Part shown: positions 1 to 7,915 of the stretch, one piece after another
How positions within the stretch are numbered: the stretch's first letter is position 1
Layout of the letters: every line of letters starts with the position of its first letter
Origin: Candidatus Enterococcus moelleringii
Lineage (GTDB): Bacteria > Bacillota > Bacilli > Lactobacillales > Enterococcaceae
DNA: 64,000 bases
Assembly (NCBI RefSeq): GCF_017377575.1
Contig: NZ_JAFREM010000021.1
Span: forward strand, 1-64,000
Reading direction: 5' to 3'
The notes under the pieces: generated by a model
Seen by the model: the letters and a program-made list of their open reading frames with translations, nothing else
What the model was told of the DNA's origin: nothing
The model's database searches: none
Program-made: the position numbers and the translations under genes

Positions 1-74
1 AATAATAATAGCAGTAAGCTAAAAAAGCCGATGCGGGTATTAATAAATTGTTTATATTTTTTTAATTGAGACAT
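1..74 (-). CDS. ltaS: Probable lipoteichoic acid synthase, N-terminal fragment
   Basis: Only the first 24 codons lie in the window; the gene runs off the left edge. The minus strand reads MSQLKKYKQFINTRIGFF followed by a run of leucines. The NTR-(I/L)-GFF motif just before the first transmembrane segment is typical of LtaS-family polyglycerolphosphate synthases of Firmicutes, which polymerise lipoteichoic acid at the outer face of the membrane. The ATG at 72-74 has an AAGGAG ribosome binding site at 81-86 with 6-nt spacing and a near-perfect promoter further upstream. The family call rests on very few residues; another polytopic membrane protein is possible. Confidence 0.55.
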   Translation of the reverse strand, partial: MSQLKKYKQFINTRIGFFSLLLLL

Positions 75-111
75 ATAACGCTCCTTATCACTGAAAGTGC
101 AATCATTATCT

Positions 112-140
112 ATTCTATCGGTTTTGTGAAAAAGCGTCAA
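112..140 (-). promoter_or_regulatory. Sigma-A promoter for the ltaS-like gene
   Basis: The minus strand carries TTGACG (135-140), a 17-nt spacer and TAGAAT (112-117), followed by a short leader and the AAGGAG site at 81-86. Spacing and sequence fit the vegetative consensus. Confidence 0.7.
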
Positions 141-252
141 ACTAAATAGGAGGTTTGTGACGTTTCCTTAATGTTTGTCATCGAATTGTGTTTCTTTGAC
201 TTGCTTAAAAGCTTCTATATAAATAGTAACAATCTCGTCGAAAGGGTTGTTT

Positions 253-1185
253 CTAGATCTGCAAGGGTGCTACCCAAATTTCTTGGTAGACAGTGTTTGG
301 ATTTTTCGCCGGAAAGTATTTTTCTAGGGAATAAGGTTCAGTGACCAATTGTTGACTAGGCAGCCAGGTTCCCAGCAAATAACCAAGAGCTTTAGCAATA
401 GCGATGTTGCGGGCTTCCGGTGTATTTTCCGCTTCGCAGCCGCAAACGATGTATTCACCTGGGGGTATAATCCAGGTTTCCAGGTGTTCATCCAATGTTT
501 CAACTCTACCGCCGGCAAAATAGTCGAAGCTTTCGGTAGGTGCTAAGGATGTTGGATCAACAGATGGATCTTTTAAGAAAGAAGCGCCCAATTGAATGTC
601 TTCAGTAAACAGCTCGGGCCGCTGTTTTTTCAACTTGTGAAACTCAGTCCAAATGCCATCGGCTTGATTCATTCCGGTTGCTCCTCCCACAGGAATATTA
701 TTAGCGATCAGCATTTTCCCAACCACCCCTTGATAATACTCAGGTTTGGTTAACTGTCGGCGAGTAATGGTCACCACCATATTTTCCGCAATAAAGGAAT
801 CATTTTCTGCTATGACCGTTTGTTTCATCGTTAAGTCCGGCTTCAGCATCTGATGTAAAGCCGGCTGATTTAAGCGATACTCATCGGGGGTCATCCCATA
901 TGCCGACTTGAAAGCCTTCGTATAATAAGCATGGCTGTTAAAACCAACAGTTAAAGCTATTTCAATTATTCGTTGATCGGTGGTTGCCAGCAGCTGGCAG
1001 GATTTTGCTAAACGGCGCAGCTTCACGTATTCCATAACCGGACGCCCAACCAGCTTTTTGAATAATCGCTGGAAATAAAAAGGGGACAAATAAGCAATCG
1101 CTGCTAATTCGGTGATCGGCAGTGACTGGTCCAAGTTCGCTTCAATATAATCTAATACTTGCTGAATGCTTTGCCAGGTCTTCAT
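253..1185 (-). CDS. AraC-family transcriptional regulator with GyrI-like effector domain
   Basis: A 310-aa regulator. Residues about 5-105 form the AraC double helix-turn-helix (LPITELAAIAYLSPFYFQ; the second HTH ends at YGMTPDEYR). The C-terminal half, about 130-310, resembles the GyrI-like/AraC effector-binding domain (GGRVETLDEHLETWIIPPG). Such proteins are usually one-component regulators of multidrug or stress genes. The frame has an earlier ATG at 1219-1221, but that codon lies inside the apparent -10 box (1217-1222), so the ATG at 1183-1185 (MKTWQSIQQ) is the more likely start. It is transcribed divergently from the TetR gene, with back-to-back promoters. The ligand and targets are unknown. 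Confidence 0.82.
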   Translation of the reverse strand: MKTWQSIQQVLDYIEANLDQSLPITELAAIAYLSPFYFQRLFKKLVGRPVMEYVKLRRLAKSCQLLATTDQRIIEIALTVGFNSHAYYTKAFKSAYGMTPDEYRLNQPALHQMLKPDLTMKQTVIAENDSFIAENMVVTITRRQLTKPEYYQGVVGKMLIANNIPVGGATGMNQADGIWTEFHKLKKQRPELFTEDIQLGASFLKDPSVDPTSLAPTESFDYFAGGRVETLDEHLETWIIPPGEYIVCGCEAENTPEARNIAIAKALGYLLGTWLPSQQLVTEPYSLEKYFPAKNPNTVYQEIWVAPLQI

Positions 1186-1216
1186 AAGGGTCCCACTTTC
1201 TGTATTTACTATAATT

Positions 1217-1244
1217 ATCATACCACGGGTGATGTTGAAGGCAA
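1217..1244 (-). promoter_or_regulatory. Promoter of the AraC-type gene
   Basis: The minus strand reads TTGCCT (239-244 of the second kilobase, i.e. 1239-1244), a 16-nt spacer and TATGAT (1217-1222). Its -35 box is only 3 nt from the -35 box of the divergent TetR promoter, so the two polymerases should interfere. It also argues against the upstream ATG as the AraC start. Confidence 0.55.
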
Positions 1245-1247
1245 CTA

Positions 1248-1276
1248 TTGACAGAAATAGCGGGCGGAAATAGAAT
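1248..1276 (+). promoter_or_regulatory. Promoter of the tetR-zinc ribbon-TfoX_C operon
   Basis: TTGACA (1248-1253), exactly 17 nt, then TAGAAT (1271-1276): an almost perfect vegetative promoter. The putative operator starts at the last base of the -10 box, so a bound repressor would block it. Confidence 0.75.
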
Positions 1277-1295
1277 GAGTGTATACTCAGTGAGT
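1276..1295 (+). promoter_or_regulatory. Putative TetR operator, three alternating half-sites
   Basis: The sequence is TGAGT-GTAT-ACTCA-G-TGAGT. The half-site TGAGT/ACTCA occurs three times in alternating orientation, giving two overlapping palindromes: a 14-bp one with a 4-bp centre and an 11-bp one with a 1-bp centre. It sits between the -10 box and the GGAGG of the TetR gene, the classical place for autorepression. The assignment is by position and symmetry. Confidence 0.6.
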
Positions 1296-1309
1296 GGAGG
1301 GTCAGTGAA

Positions 1310-1885
1310 ATGACAGGAACAATTCGGGAAAAAAAGAAACTTCAGACTAGAACAACTATTTTAGAGACTGCCAGCGACCTGTTTGCCGCAGAAGGCTTTC
1401 AGCTGTCTACTAGTAAAATTGCGAAGACTGCTGGAGTAGCTCATGGCTCATTATTTCTCCATTTCCCAACTAGAGAAGATTTAATCGATGCAGTAATCCG
1501 TTCATTTTTTGAGGAGCTGAACACACGGATCCATCAGGTAACCGAAACAACCGGATCATTAGAAGAATTTCTACGACAGCATCTGGAAATGCTAGAGGAG
1601 AAGGAAGCCTTTTATACCCAGCTGATTACTAGCTTGAATTCATTGCCTGCCACGACTCAGCGAAAACTATTCGCTTATCAATCGACACTTTCATCTCATC
1701 TGTTGCTATTGCTGGAGAAAGAAGACATTGTAGCTGTTGCACCTCATATGCTGTTTAACACCTGGCTGGGTATCATCCATTATTATCTGCAAAACAAAGC
1801 GATGTTTGCTTCTGAAGAATCGGTGATTGCCCGATATAGGGATGAATGGATAACGACTTATATAAAATTGATTCGGAAAGGTTGA
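1310..1885 (+). CDS. TetR/AcrR-family transcriptional regulator
   Basis: A 191-aa protein with the TetR N-terminal HTH at about residues 10-60 ([14 protein letters not shown] ... [19 protein letters not shown], the family's recognition helix). The C-terminal ligand-binding region is divergent, so no ligand can be named. ATG at 1310 follows GGAGG (1296-1300) with 9-nt spacing. It is the first gene of a tight operon with a zinc-ribbon protein and a TfoX_C protein. The operator-like sequence in front suggests autorepression and control of both downstream genes. Confidence 0.85.
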   Translation: MTGTIREKKKLQTRTTILETASDLFAAEGFQLSTSKIAKTAGVAHGSLFLHFPTREDLIDAVIRSFFEELNTRIHQVTETTGSLEEFLRQHLEMLEEKEAFYTQLITSLNSLPATTQRKLFAYQSTLSSHLLLLLEKEDIVAVAPHMLFNTWLGIIHYYLQNKAMFASEESVIARYRDEWITTYIKLIRKG

Positions 1886-1890
1886 GTGAG

Positions 1891-2142
1891 ATGGAAAAAT
1901 GTATTGCTTGCGGCATGCCAATGGAAAAGCCAGCAGATCATGCGCTAGGAGACGTTACAAAGAATTACTGTCGGCATTGCGCCAAGGAAAATGGCGAGAT
2001 GCAATCCTTTGAAGAAAAACGTTCTAACTTGATCGACTTTGTTACTCGTACTCAAGGCCTTGATGACAAAGCAGCCGTTGGTGTGGTAGAAACGATGATG
2101 AAGGAATTGCCAGCATGGAGGGATCAGTTATGGAACAATTAA
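1891..2142 (+). CDS. Small zinc-ribbon protein (Zn_ribbon_2 type)
   Basis: An 83-aa protein. The N-terminus CIACGMPM and the later YCRHC form two cysteine pairs about 22 residues apart, matching the putative zinc ribbon domain (PF12674, recalled, not searched) often found in small proteins beside regulators. The rest is helical. I place the start at the ATG at 1891, 5 nt after the TetR stop, rather than at an ATG inside the TetR gene (1846). The biochemical role is unknown; co-transcription with a TetR regulator is the only functional hint. Confidence 0.75.
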   Translation: MEKCIACGMPMEKPADHALGDVTKNYCRHCAKENGEMQSFEEKRSNLIDFVTRTQGLDDKAAVGVVETMMKELPAWRDQLWNN

Positions 2143-2387
2143 TAACCTTGCCTAATGTAGGGAAAGTCTTAGCTGAGCATTTAGTGGCAATCGGGATTGA
2201 TTCACCAGAAGCGTTAAGACAAAACGGCACAGAGAACGTCTTTTTGAAAATTCGCATGCAACGAGATGCTGGAGCTTGTTTGAATATGCTGTACGGAATT
2301 GAAGGAGCTGTTCAAGGGATTCCCAAAAGACAATTACCGCCAGAAATAAAGCAGCAGTTGAAGCAATTTCATCAAAGCTTGGAATAG
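2130..2387 (+). CDS. TfoX C-terminal domain protein
   Basis: An 85-aa protein that matches a stand-alone TfoX_C domain: LPNVGKVLAEHLVAIGIDSPEALRQ is the helix-hairpin-helix-like opening, and the RDAGACLNMLYGIEGA segment is conserved in the family. TfoX domains occur in competence regulators of Gram-negatives; stand-alone copies in Firmicutes are uncharacterised. Start at ATG 2130 is set by the GGAGG at 2117-2121; a second ATG at 2115 overlaps that site. The gene overlaps the zinc-ribbon gene by 13 nt, so translational coupling is likely. Confidence 0.78.
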   Translation: MEQLITLPNVGKVLAEHLVAIGIDSPEALRQNGTENVFLKIRMQRDAGACLNMLYGIEGAVQGIPKRQLPPEIKQQLKQFHQSLE

Positions 2388-2397
2388 CACATCCAAA

Positions 2398-2435
2398 AAA
2401 GCACTGAAATCCCTTATCAGGAATTTCAGTGCTTT
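2398..2435. terminator. Bidirectional terminator between the TfoX_C gene and phr
   Basis: Inverted repeat GCACTGAAAT (2401-2410) / ATTTCAGTGC (2423-2432), flanked by A-run and T-run. It can serve both convergent transcripts. Confidence 0.8.
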
Positions 2436-3872
2436 TTATTCTTCATCAGAGGAATCATCAGGAACTTCTTTGGCGAACTCACGACTGTTTTCGTATACGG
2501 ATAAGGCTTTTCGTCGTGCTTCTTTGTGGTGAACAATTGGTAAAGGATAGTCCTCTCCCAGTATCACACCGTATTCCCGCTGTTCAGCTTCCTTCATCTT
2601 TTCCGGCTGATGGATGAACTTATTGGGAAGATCCTTCAATTCCGGTACATATTTCCGAATAAATTCACCTTCCGCATCAAAACGCTCTGATTGAGTCGTC
2701 GGATTGAAGATGCGGAAGTAAGGAACCGCGTCCGTTCCTGTAGATGCAGCCCATTGCCAGCCGCCGATGTTACTTGCCGGATCGTAATCAATCAGCTGCT
2801 GCTGGAAATATTTTTCTCCCCGTCGCCAATCAATCAGCAAATCCTTTGTCAAAAACGAAGCCACGATCATCCGCAGACGATTGTGCATCCAACCGGTTTG
2901 GTTCAGTTGACGCATCGCCGCATCCACAATCGGATAACCGGTTTTGCCTTCCTGCCAACGTTGGAAATTCTCATCATCGTTGTCCCATTGAATAAACTGG
3001 AAATTGGTTTGGATCGGCTGCTGCTTTTGCTTAGGATTGGCCGCATAAATCATGTTGTAAAAATCCCGCCAACACAATTCTTTTTCAAAGGTCTGCTTTC
3101 CTTCTGAGTCATCTGCTTCCTGCAGCTGCTGCCAAACGGTTCGAATAGAAAGTTCTCCCGTCCGTAAATAAGGGGAGAGAAGACTGGTTCGATCTTCAGC
3201 CGGCAAATCTCGTGCCTTTGAATAATCGACAACATTTTCCAGCAGAAAATTCTCTAATTGCTTCTTCGCCGCTTTGGTTCCTACTTCATATAGAGGCTTA
3301 TCAAGAAGGTTCGCCACTAATTCCGCAAATTTTTCCTCATCTTCTGGGAACAAAGTGTCTTTAGTTACTTTATCAGCAGAAATAGCTACTTTCACCGGCT
3401 TTGGTTTAGTCAGCTGCTTCCATTGATTGTAATAGGGAGTATATACCTTGTAAGGGTCGCCGCTTTGATTTTTTATCTCCGTAGCACCATGGAGATGATG
3501 ATCCATATAATCATGAACAATAATCTGATTCTCCTGGAAAAATTCCCGCATCTTCTGATCTCGTTCCGCCCCGAAGCCGCGTTCGTCCAAATTAAAATAG
3601 ACCCGGTCCCAATTTTTTACTGTTTTTTTCAATTTAGTAAAGCTTTCCTCCAGATTCCCGAAAAGAATCTGCAAATGCATCTTCTGGTTCACAGTCTCTT
3701 GGAAGTGAGCCACGCTGGCAAAAAACGCCTGATGATTGCTGCTGTCAGCTAAAAATTGCTCTGGATTGACTTGGAAAAGCAGTACCAACTCATCGGAATC
3801 CTCGAAGGCATGATACAGAGCTGTATTATCTTCTAGACGTAAGTCACGTCGAAACCACATCACGGATGTCAT
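2436..3872 (-). CDS. phr: Deoxyribodipyrimidine photolyase
   Basis: A 478-aa flavoprotein that repairs UV-induced cyclobutane pyrimidine dimers using light. The N-terminal alpha/beta antenna domain opens with [16 protein letters not shown]. The FAD/DNA-binding helical domain contains WCR-like [10 protein letters not shown] and the signature [29 protein letters not shown] near residues 355-390, diagnostic of class I CPD photolyases. Start ATG at 3870-3872 is preceded by GAGGTGAT; the frame remains open 15 codons upstream, but without a ribosome binding site. The C-terminus is acidic (DDSSDEE). Single gene, divergent from the DUF2087 regulator. Confidence 0.93.
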   Translation of the reverse strand: [478 protein letters not shown]

Positions 3873-4015
3873 CCGATCACCTCTTTCTTCTATTTTAGTA
3901 TGACACAATTCAGGCATTCACGAAAAGTTAATGCCTAAAAAATGATCGTTTGTCTATTTGTAAACGGATTCATAATTTGTTAGTATATTAGTAGATAGAG
4001 AAGGAGATGAACGCT

Positions 4016-4726
4016 GTGGAGGAGACGATTGAAGACTATCAAAAAGGTTATCAGTACCAAGATGAGGTATATCATTGCCTGTATTGTGACCAGATTTATG
4101 AGGATGGCTATATTTATCCCGTGGATGGGAAACAAGCTCTGGCCCAAAAGGCGATGGTCCATCATCTGAATACGCAGCATGCCGGAGCATTAGGATCGTT
4201 GATTGCCCAGCGCAAGGAAATCAGCGGATTAAGTGAAAGCCAACAGGATATTTTGGAATTGTTTGCTCGTCAGTTAAGTGATTCAGTCATTGCCCAGCGC
4301 TTAGGAATTTCTACTTCGACAGTTAGAAATCATCGGTTCAAACTGCGGGAGAAGGAGAAGCAGGCCAAGGTCTTTCTCAGCATCATGAGTTTATTGAAGG
4401 ACGAACCTTTTATTCCCCCGCATCGCGGCGCCCGGATGATCGATGAACGTTATCATATTACACCCGCTGAACGAACAAAAGTCCTAGCGACTTATTTTAC
4501 GAAGGAAGGACGACTCACTTCCTTGCCCAGCAAAGAAAAGCGCAAGGTAATTGTATTAGGTAAAATTGTCGAAGGCTTCGACTCTAGTAAAAATTATTCC
4601 GAAGCTGCGGTGAACGAAATTTTGCTGCTGATTCATGAGGATTACGTTACGCTGCGTCGTTATTTGGTTGAATATGGATTTATGAATCGCACGAAGGATG
4701 GCAAAAGTTATTGGGTGATTGACTAG
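4016..4726 (+). CDS. DUF2087 domain regulator with HTH and CxxC motif
   Basis: A 236-aa protein. The N-terminal part has CLYCDQIYEDG and a later HHLNTQH, which could bind zinc. The middle has a LuxR/sigma-like helix-turn-helix (SESQQDILELFARQLSDSVIAQRLGISTSTVRNHRFKLRE). The C-terminal 80 residues match the DUF2087 pattern (RLTSLPSKEKRKVIVLGKIVEGFD ... NEILLLIHEDYVTLRRYLVEYGFMNR). The likely start is GTG at 4016, 9 nt after AAGGAG (4001-4006), because the in-frame ATG at 4007 abuts that site with no spacing. Probably a transcription factor; targets unknown. Confidence 0.75.
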   Translation: MEETIEDYQKGYQYQDEVYHCLYCDQIYEDGYIYPVDGKQALAQKAMVHHLNTQHAGALGSLIAQRKEISGLSESQQDILELFARQLSDSVIAQRLGISTSTVRNHRFKLREKEKQAKVFLSIMSLLKDEPFIPPHRGARMIDERYHITPAERTKVLATYFTKEGRLTSLPSKEKRKVIVLGKIVEGFDSSKNYSEAAVNEILLLIHEDYVTLRRYLVEYGFMNRTKDGKSYWVID

Positions 4727-4741
4727 AAAGGGGAGGTTGAG

Positions 4742-5058
4742 ATGAAGTATCGCTTTCACCACTTGCACGTAACTGTCGGATAGGTGGTTTTACTCAAGCT
4801 CCGGCTAAAGTCGTTTCTGATCCAGTCATAAAAGAAAGCTTGCTGGTGTTGGAATGTAAGGTAGGCGATGCGGCTAAAATAATCGAGGGTGATCTGACTG
4901 CGACAATTCTGGCAGAGGTTGTCCATGGAACCTTCAGCCAATCCTACATGGAAGGAAAACAGGATTTGATGTATTTAATGCCTGGTAAGCAGGACCTTAA
5001 AACCGGTAAGCCAACACCATCATCAATCGGTCACATAGAAATAGATTTCAGCGAGTGA
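4742..5058 (+). pseudogene. Decayed flavin-reductase-like gene
   Basis: An ATG at 4742 with an excellent site (GGGGAGG, 4731-4737) encodes only MKYRFHHLHVTVG before TAG at 4781. From 4783 a different frame runs open to 5058 and encodes GGFTQAPAKVV ... VIKESLLVLECKV ... ILAEVVHGTF, which resembles the C-terminal half of flavin-reductase-like (FMN-binding split barrel) proteins. The N-terminal domain is missing. The short first peptide may be from the same gene or from a different, deleted one. I read this as a remnant created by a deletion and/or frameshift, co-directional with and 15 nt after the DUF2087 gene. Confidence 0.5.
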
Positions 5059-5069
5059 TGGTATTTGCT

Positions 5070-5100
5070 GGGAGTATTGGTATAATGGATGGATAAGCGA
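5070..5100 (+). promoter_or_regulatory. Extended -10 promoter for the pentapeptide-repeat gene
   Basis: TG-G-TATAAT at about 5086-5094 is an extended -10 element; no good -35 box is visible 17 nt upstream, as is usual for this promoter type. It lies about 30 nt before the AAGGAAAGG ribosome binding site. Confidence 0.45.
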
Positions 5101-5125
5101 AAATCAAGGAAAGGTTTGATGGACT

Positions 5126-5773
5126 ATCAGTAAGAAAGCCAATTTAGACAAACACCGTCCAGCACCACCGAATTTACCCACACAATTTACCGAAGATTTT
5201 TATCTGGAAGACGAGGTAACTTTCGAAGGAATCAAAATTGAAGACCTCGATTACAGCTATTTAAGTGCCCGAAATTTGATGCTTAAAGGTTCCCATTTAA
5301 AGAAAATCACGATGCAGCGCACTCGCTTGGAGCGAGTAGAGTGCAGCAACGTTGTTTTCGAGAAGTGCGACCTGTCAAATTTAGACTGGATCGGCGGCAG
5401 TTTTCACCAAGTAGTTTTTGATCAATGCAAACTAACCGGCACAAATTTTGCAGAAAGCTATTTACGGGATTGCCGTTTTACCAATTGTATCGCTAATTTC
5501 GCTTCCTTTAGTGCGACGAATGTGAAGAACGTCCAATTCGATAATTGCCAGTTAAACGATAGTGAATTCTTCGAAGCAACCTGGAAGCATCTGTTTTTAG
5601 AGAACAATGAGTTAACCAATAGTAATTGGATGAACACCACGATGTCAGGCTTAGACTTATCCACGAATGAATTCGAACGGATCATATTATCGCAGGATCG
5701 GCTACGGAATTTGACTGTTAACCAAGAGCAGGCATTAACGATTGCTGCTGGATTAGGAATAAAGATCGTATAG
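5126..5773 (+). CDS. Pentapeptide-repeat protein, apparent AUC start
   Basis: The recognisable part consists of pentapeptide repeats (A/C-x-(L/F)-x-x), for example SNVVF EKCDL SNLDW, CKLTG TNFAE SYLRD CRFTN and NVKNV QFDNC QLNDS, predicting a right-handed quadrilateral beta-helix. The first in-frame ATG is at 5276, but the reading frame is open and protein-like from 5126 on (ATC, then SKKANLDKHRP), and continues the repeat (FEGIKIEDLDYSYLSARN). No ATG, GTG or TTG lies between the TGA at about 5120 and the TTG at 5273. AAGGAAAGG (5107-5115) is placed for a start near 5126. Either AUC initiates or the original ATG has mutated; a conservative start is 5276. Confidence 0.62.
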   Translation: MSKKANLDKHRPAPPNLPTQFTEDFYLEDEVTFEGIKIEDLDYSYLSARNLMLKGSHLKKITMQRTRLERVECSNVVFEKCDLSNLDWIGGSFHQVVFDQCKLTGTNFAESYLRDCRFTNCIANFASFSATNVKNVQFDNCQLNDSEFFEATWKHLFLENNELTNSNWMNTTMSGLDLSTNEFERIILSQDRLRNLTVNQEQALTIAAGLGIKIV

Positions 5774-5846
5774 TATAAGCAAATAATAATATCGCATAAG
5801 AAATATATGTAAAACCAATAGAAAACTAGTACATGTAACTAGCAAG

Positions 5847-5888
5847 CTCTCTTTAGACAAGATACCTTTGTTTAAGGAGAGTTTTTTT
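5847..5888 (+). terminator. Rho-independent terminator after the pentapeptide gene
   Basis: Imperfect hairpin CTCTCTTTAGACAAG / CTTTGTTTAAGGAGAG (5847-5881) followed by seven T. Confidence 0.7.
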
Positions 5889-5958
5889 GAACAAATTAGC
5901 AAGTTAATGAGGAATTCCAGCAAATCGGATTGTATTGTTAGTGAAGGGGAGGTTAGCT

Positions 5959-6531
5959 ATGACCGATGAAGAAGTTCGCAAAAGAATAATCGCAGGCGAC
6001 GAACAGTTTTTTGATCAATTAATGGATCAATACAGCAAATTATTGTGGGCGGTGGCCGCAACAATTTTGACCGCTAAAAACTCAAGCCAGCAAATGGATA
6101 TTGAAGAAGTCGTCAGTGACGTTTTTCTGCGTTTGTGGCAGCAGCCAGAAAAATACAAACCAAGCAAAGGTTCAATCAAAAGTTATTTAGTCGTCATGAC
6201 GAAAAGTATGGCCTTAAACAAATTAAAATCCAAACAACGACATCAACACGAAAATATTAGCGAAATCAGTGAAGAATATCTTTCCAATATTCCAAAAGCG
6301 GAGGAAGAGATAGCCTGGCAGGAACTTTATGACGCCGTTATGCTGCTAGAAGAACCAACCCGGCGGATTTTGATTCTACGCTTTTTCTACGAAATGAAAC
6401 CTAGCGAAATTCAATCGCAGCTAGGATTATCCAGCAAAGAAGTTGATAATCGACTGTACCGCGGCAAGAAAAAGCTGCAGGAATTCCTAGAATACCGAAA
6501 GTTTATAAATGAGGTGAATACCTATGAGTAA
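5959..6531 (+). CDS. ECF-type RNA polymerase sigma factor
   Basis: A 190-aa sigma-70 family protein. Region 2 spans about residues 20-85 (FDQLMDQYSKLLWAVAATIL ... DIEEVVSDVFLRLWQ) and region 4 about 130-180 (LEEPTRRILILRFFYEMKPSEIQSQLGLSSKEVDNRLYRGKKKL). Region 3 is absent, as in group 4 sigma factors. Start ATG 5959 follows GGGGAGG (5946-5952); an upstream in-frame start at 5935 lacks a site. The gene overlaps the downstream DUF4179 membrane protein by 8 nt, the normal layout for an ECF sigma factor and its anti-sigma factor. Its regulon cannot be read from the window. Confidence 0.88.
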   Translation: MTDEEVRKRIIAGDEQFFDQLMDQYSKLLWAVAATILTAKNSSQQMDIEEVVSDVFLRLWQQPEKYKPSKGSIKSYLVVMTKSMALNKLKSKQRHQHENISEISEEYLSNIPKAEEEIAWQELYDAVMLLEEPTRRILILRFFYEMKPSEIQSQLGLSSKEVDNRLYRGKKKLQEFLEYRKFINEVNTYE

Positions 6532-7903
6532 AAAAATCGAAAAACACCCCTTTGAACATTTGACCGATCAGCAGCTGGAGGAATTTTTAAACTATTCTGA
6601 GATTCCTTATACAGAAAACAACGCCCAAAACATCAAAGAAAAATTTGCAGCTAAAAAGCTGGCGAAACCTAAAAAAAGCCGATTCAATCCAAGAGTGATC
6701 GCAATTGCTATAGCAGCGGCCAGTATATTGCTGCTGACGGCTTTCACATTTCGTGACGAGCTAACCTTGATTTACCAAAAGAATTTTGGCTCCGAAACGG
6801 AAATATTGTTGGCCAATTCGGATCGTCTGGACCAAGAAGTAGAGGATCAAGGGATTCGCCTGAAAGCAATCGGCTCCTTTAAAGACGGAAATACCACTTA
6901 TTTCGTCGCTCAGCTGACTGACTTAACCGGTGATCGTCTGTCTGAAGATACCCAAATTTCCAGCTGGCAAATGCTAAACGGCGGCAACAGCCGCGTGGTT
7001 GACTATGATAAAACCACCAAAACTGCGACAATTATCACCCAAGCAATTGATTTTGGTGATAATATCAAGCCTGGGTATTTATTAGAAAGCTTTACAAGCA
7101 GTAAAAAGGAATTTCTAGAAAGCTACCCTGTAAATTGGCAAGAAGTACCACAGACTGAAGCTTGGCAAAAACGTCCGGCAAACGAAGGACTGGGGGGCGG
7201 AAACGATCCCAAAGCTATGAAGCGACTAAAACTGAAGTTCGATGAGCTCGCTAATACGTACTTAGAACCAGCAGCAAATCCGATTGAGCTGGGCAAGTAC
7301 GCAGCTATTTCAGCATTAGGCTTCAAGGAGGGTCTACTGCATTTACAAACAAAAGAACTCAATACTGTTGATTCAGCAACTTTTATCAGTCTAAAAAATC
7401 GCGAGACTGGGGAAGTGGTTAGTGAAATCGCTTCTTACGGTGTAGATGCTGGTACACACGATAATGAAACAGATCGACCAGATTATTACGAACATATATT
7501 CGAGATCCCAGAAAATGCGCTGAAAAATTACGATTTGTTTGTTGAAGGCTTTGAATCGCAAGTTTACCAAAAGGGACAATGGGCAATCCAGTTACAGGAA
7601 CCACAAGAGCTGCCAGCTGAAAATTTACCTGATCAAATGGTAAAAATTGACGATCAGAAAGTTCAACTAAAAAATGTTCGTTTGTCGCCAATTTCATTGA
7701 GCTTTGATCATGTCGGATATTTAAACGATTGCAAGATCGAGCTAGTATTTAAGGATGGAACAACTAAAGAGCTTTTAGTTGAAGCCTATGAATATCAACA
7801 AGAAAATGATTACTTTGAATGGCAATTTGGTTTAGATGAACTAGATAAGTTTGAAACAGTAGAATCAGTCAAAATAAACGATCAAGAACTAAAAATGAAG
7901 TAA
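6524..7903 (+). CDS. DUF4179-type membrane protein, probable anti-sigma factor
   Basis: A 459-aa single-pass membrane protein. Residues 1-55 are cytoplasmic and could bind the sigma factor. One transmembrane helix lies at about 60-80 (VIAIAIAAASILLLTAFTF). The extracellular part of about 375 residues contains the DUF4179-like region (LANSDRLDQEVEDQGIRLKAIGSF-KDGNTTYFVAQLTDLTGDRL) and a C-terminal beta-rich domain like DUF5643. Proteins of this layout sit after ECF sigma genes in Firmicutes and are thought to hold them inactive until an envelope signal arrives. GAGGTG lies 8 nt before the ATG. The role as anti-sigma is inferred from context. Confidence 0.75.
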   Translation: MSKKIEKHPFEHLTDQQLEEFLNYSEIPYTENNAQNIKEKFAAKKLAKPKKSRFNPRVIAIAIAAASILLLTAFTFRDELTLIYQKNFGSETEILLANSDRLDQEVEDQGIRLKAIGSFKDGNTTYFVAQLTDLTGDRLSEDTQISSWQMLNGGNSRVVDYDKTTKTATIITQAIDFGDNIKPGYLLESFTSSKKEFLESYPVNWQEVPQTEAWQKRPANEGLGGGNDPKAMKRLKLKFDELANTYLEPAANPIELGKYAAISALGFKEGLLHLQTKELNTVDSATFISLKNRETGEVVSEIASYGVDAGTHDNETDRPDYYEHIFEIPENALKNYDLFVEGFESQVYQKGQWAIQLQEPQELPAENLPDQMVKIDDQKVQLKNVRLSPISLSFDHVGYLNDCKIELVFKDGTTKELLVEAYEYQQENDYFEWQFGLDELDKFETVESVKINDQELKMK

Positions 7904-7915
7904 CTAAAGAAAACT

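Noticed and set aside
253-1221. Upstream ATG (1219-1221) as start of the AraC gene
   Set aside because: It overlaps the -10 box and has no ribosome binding site; the ATG at 1183-1185 is preferred.
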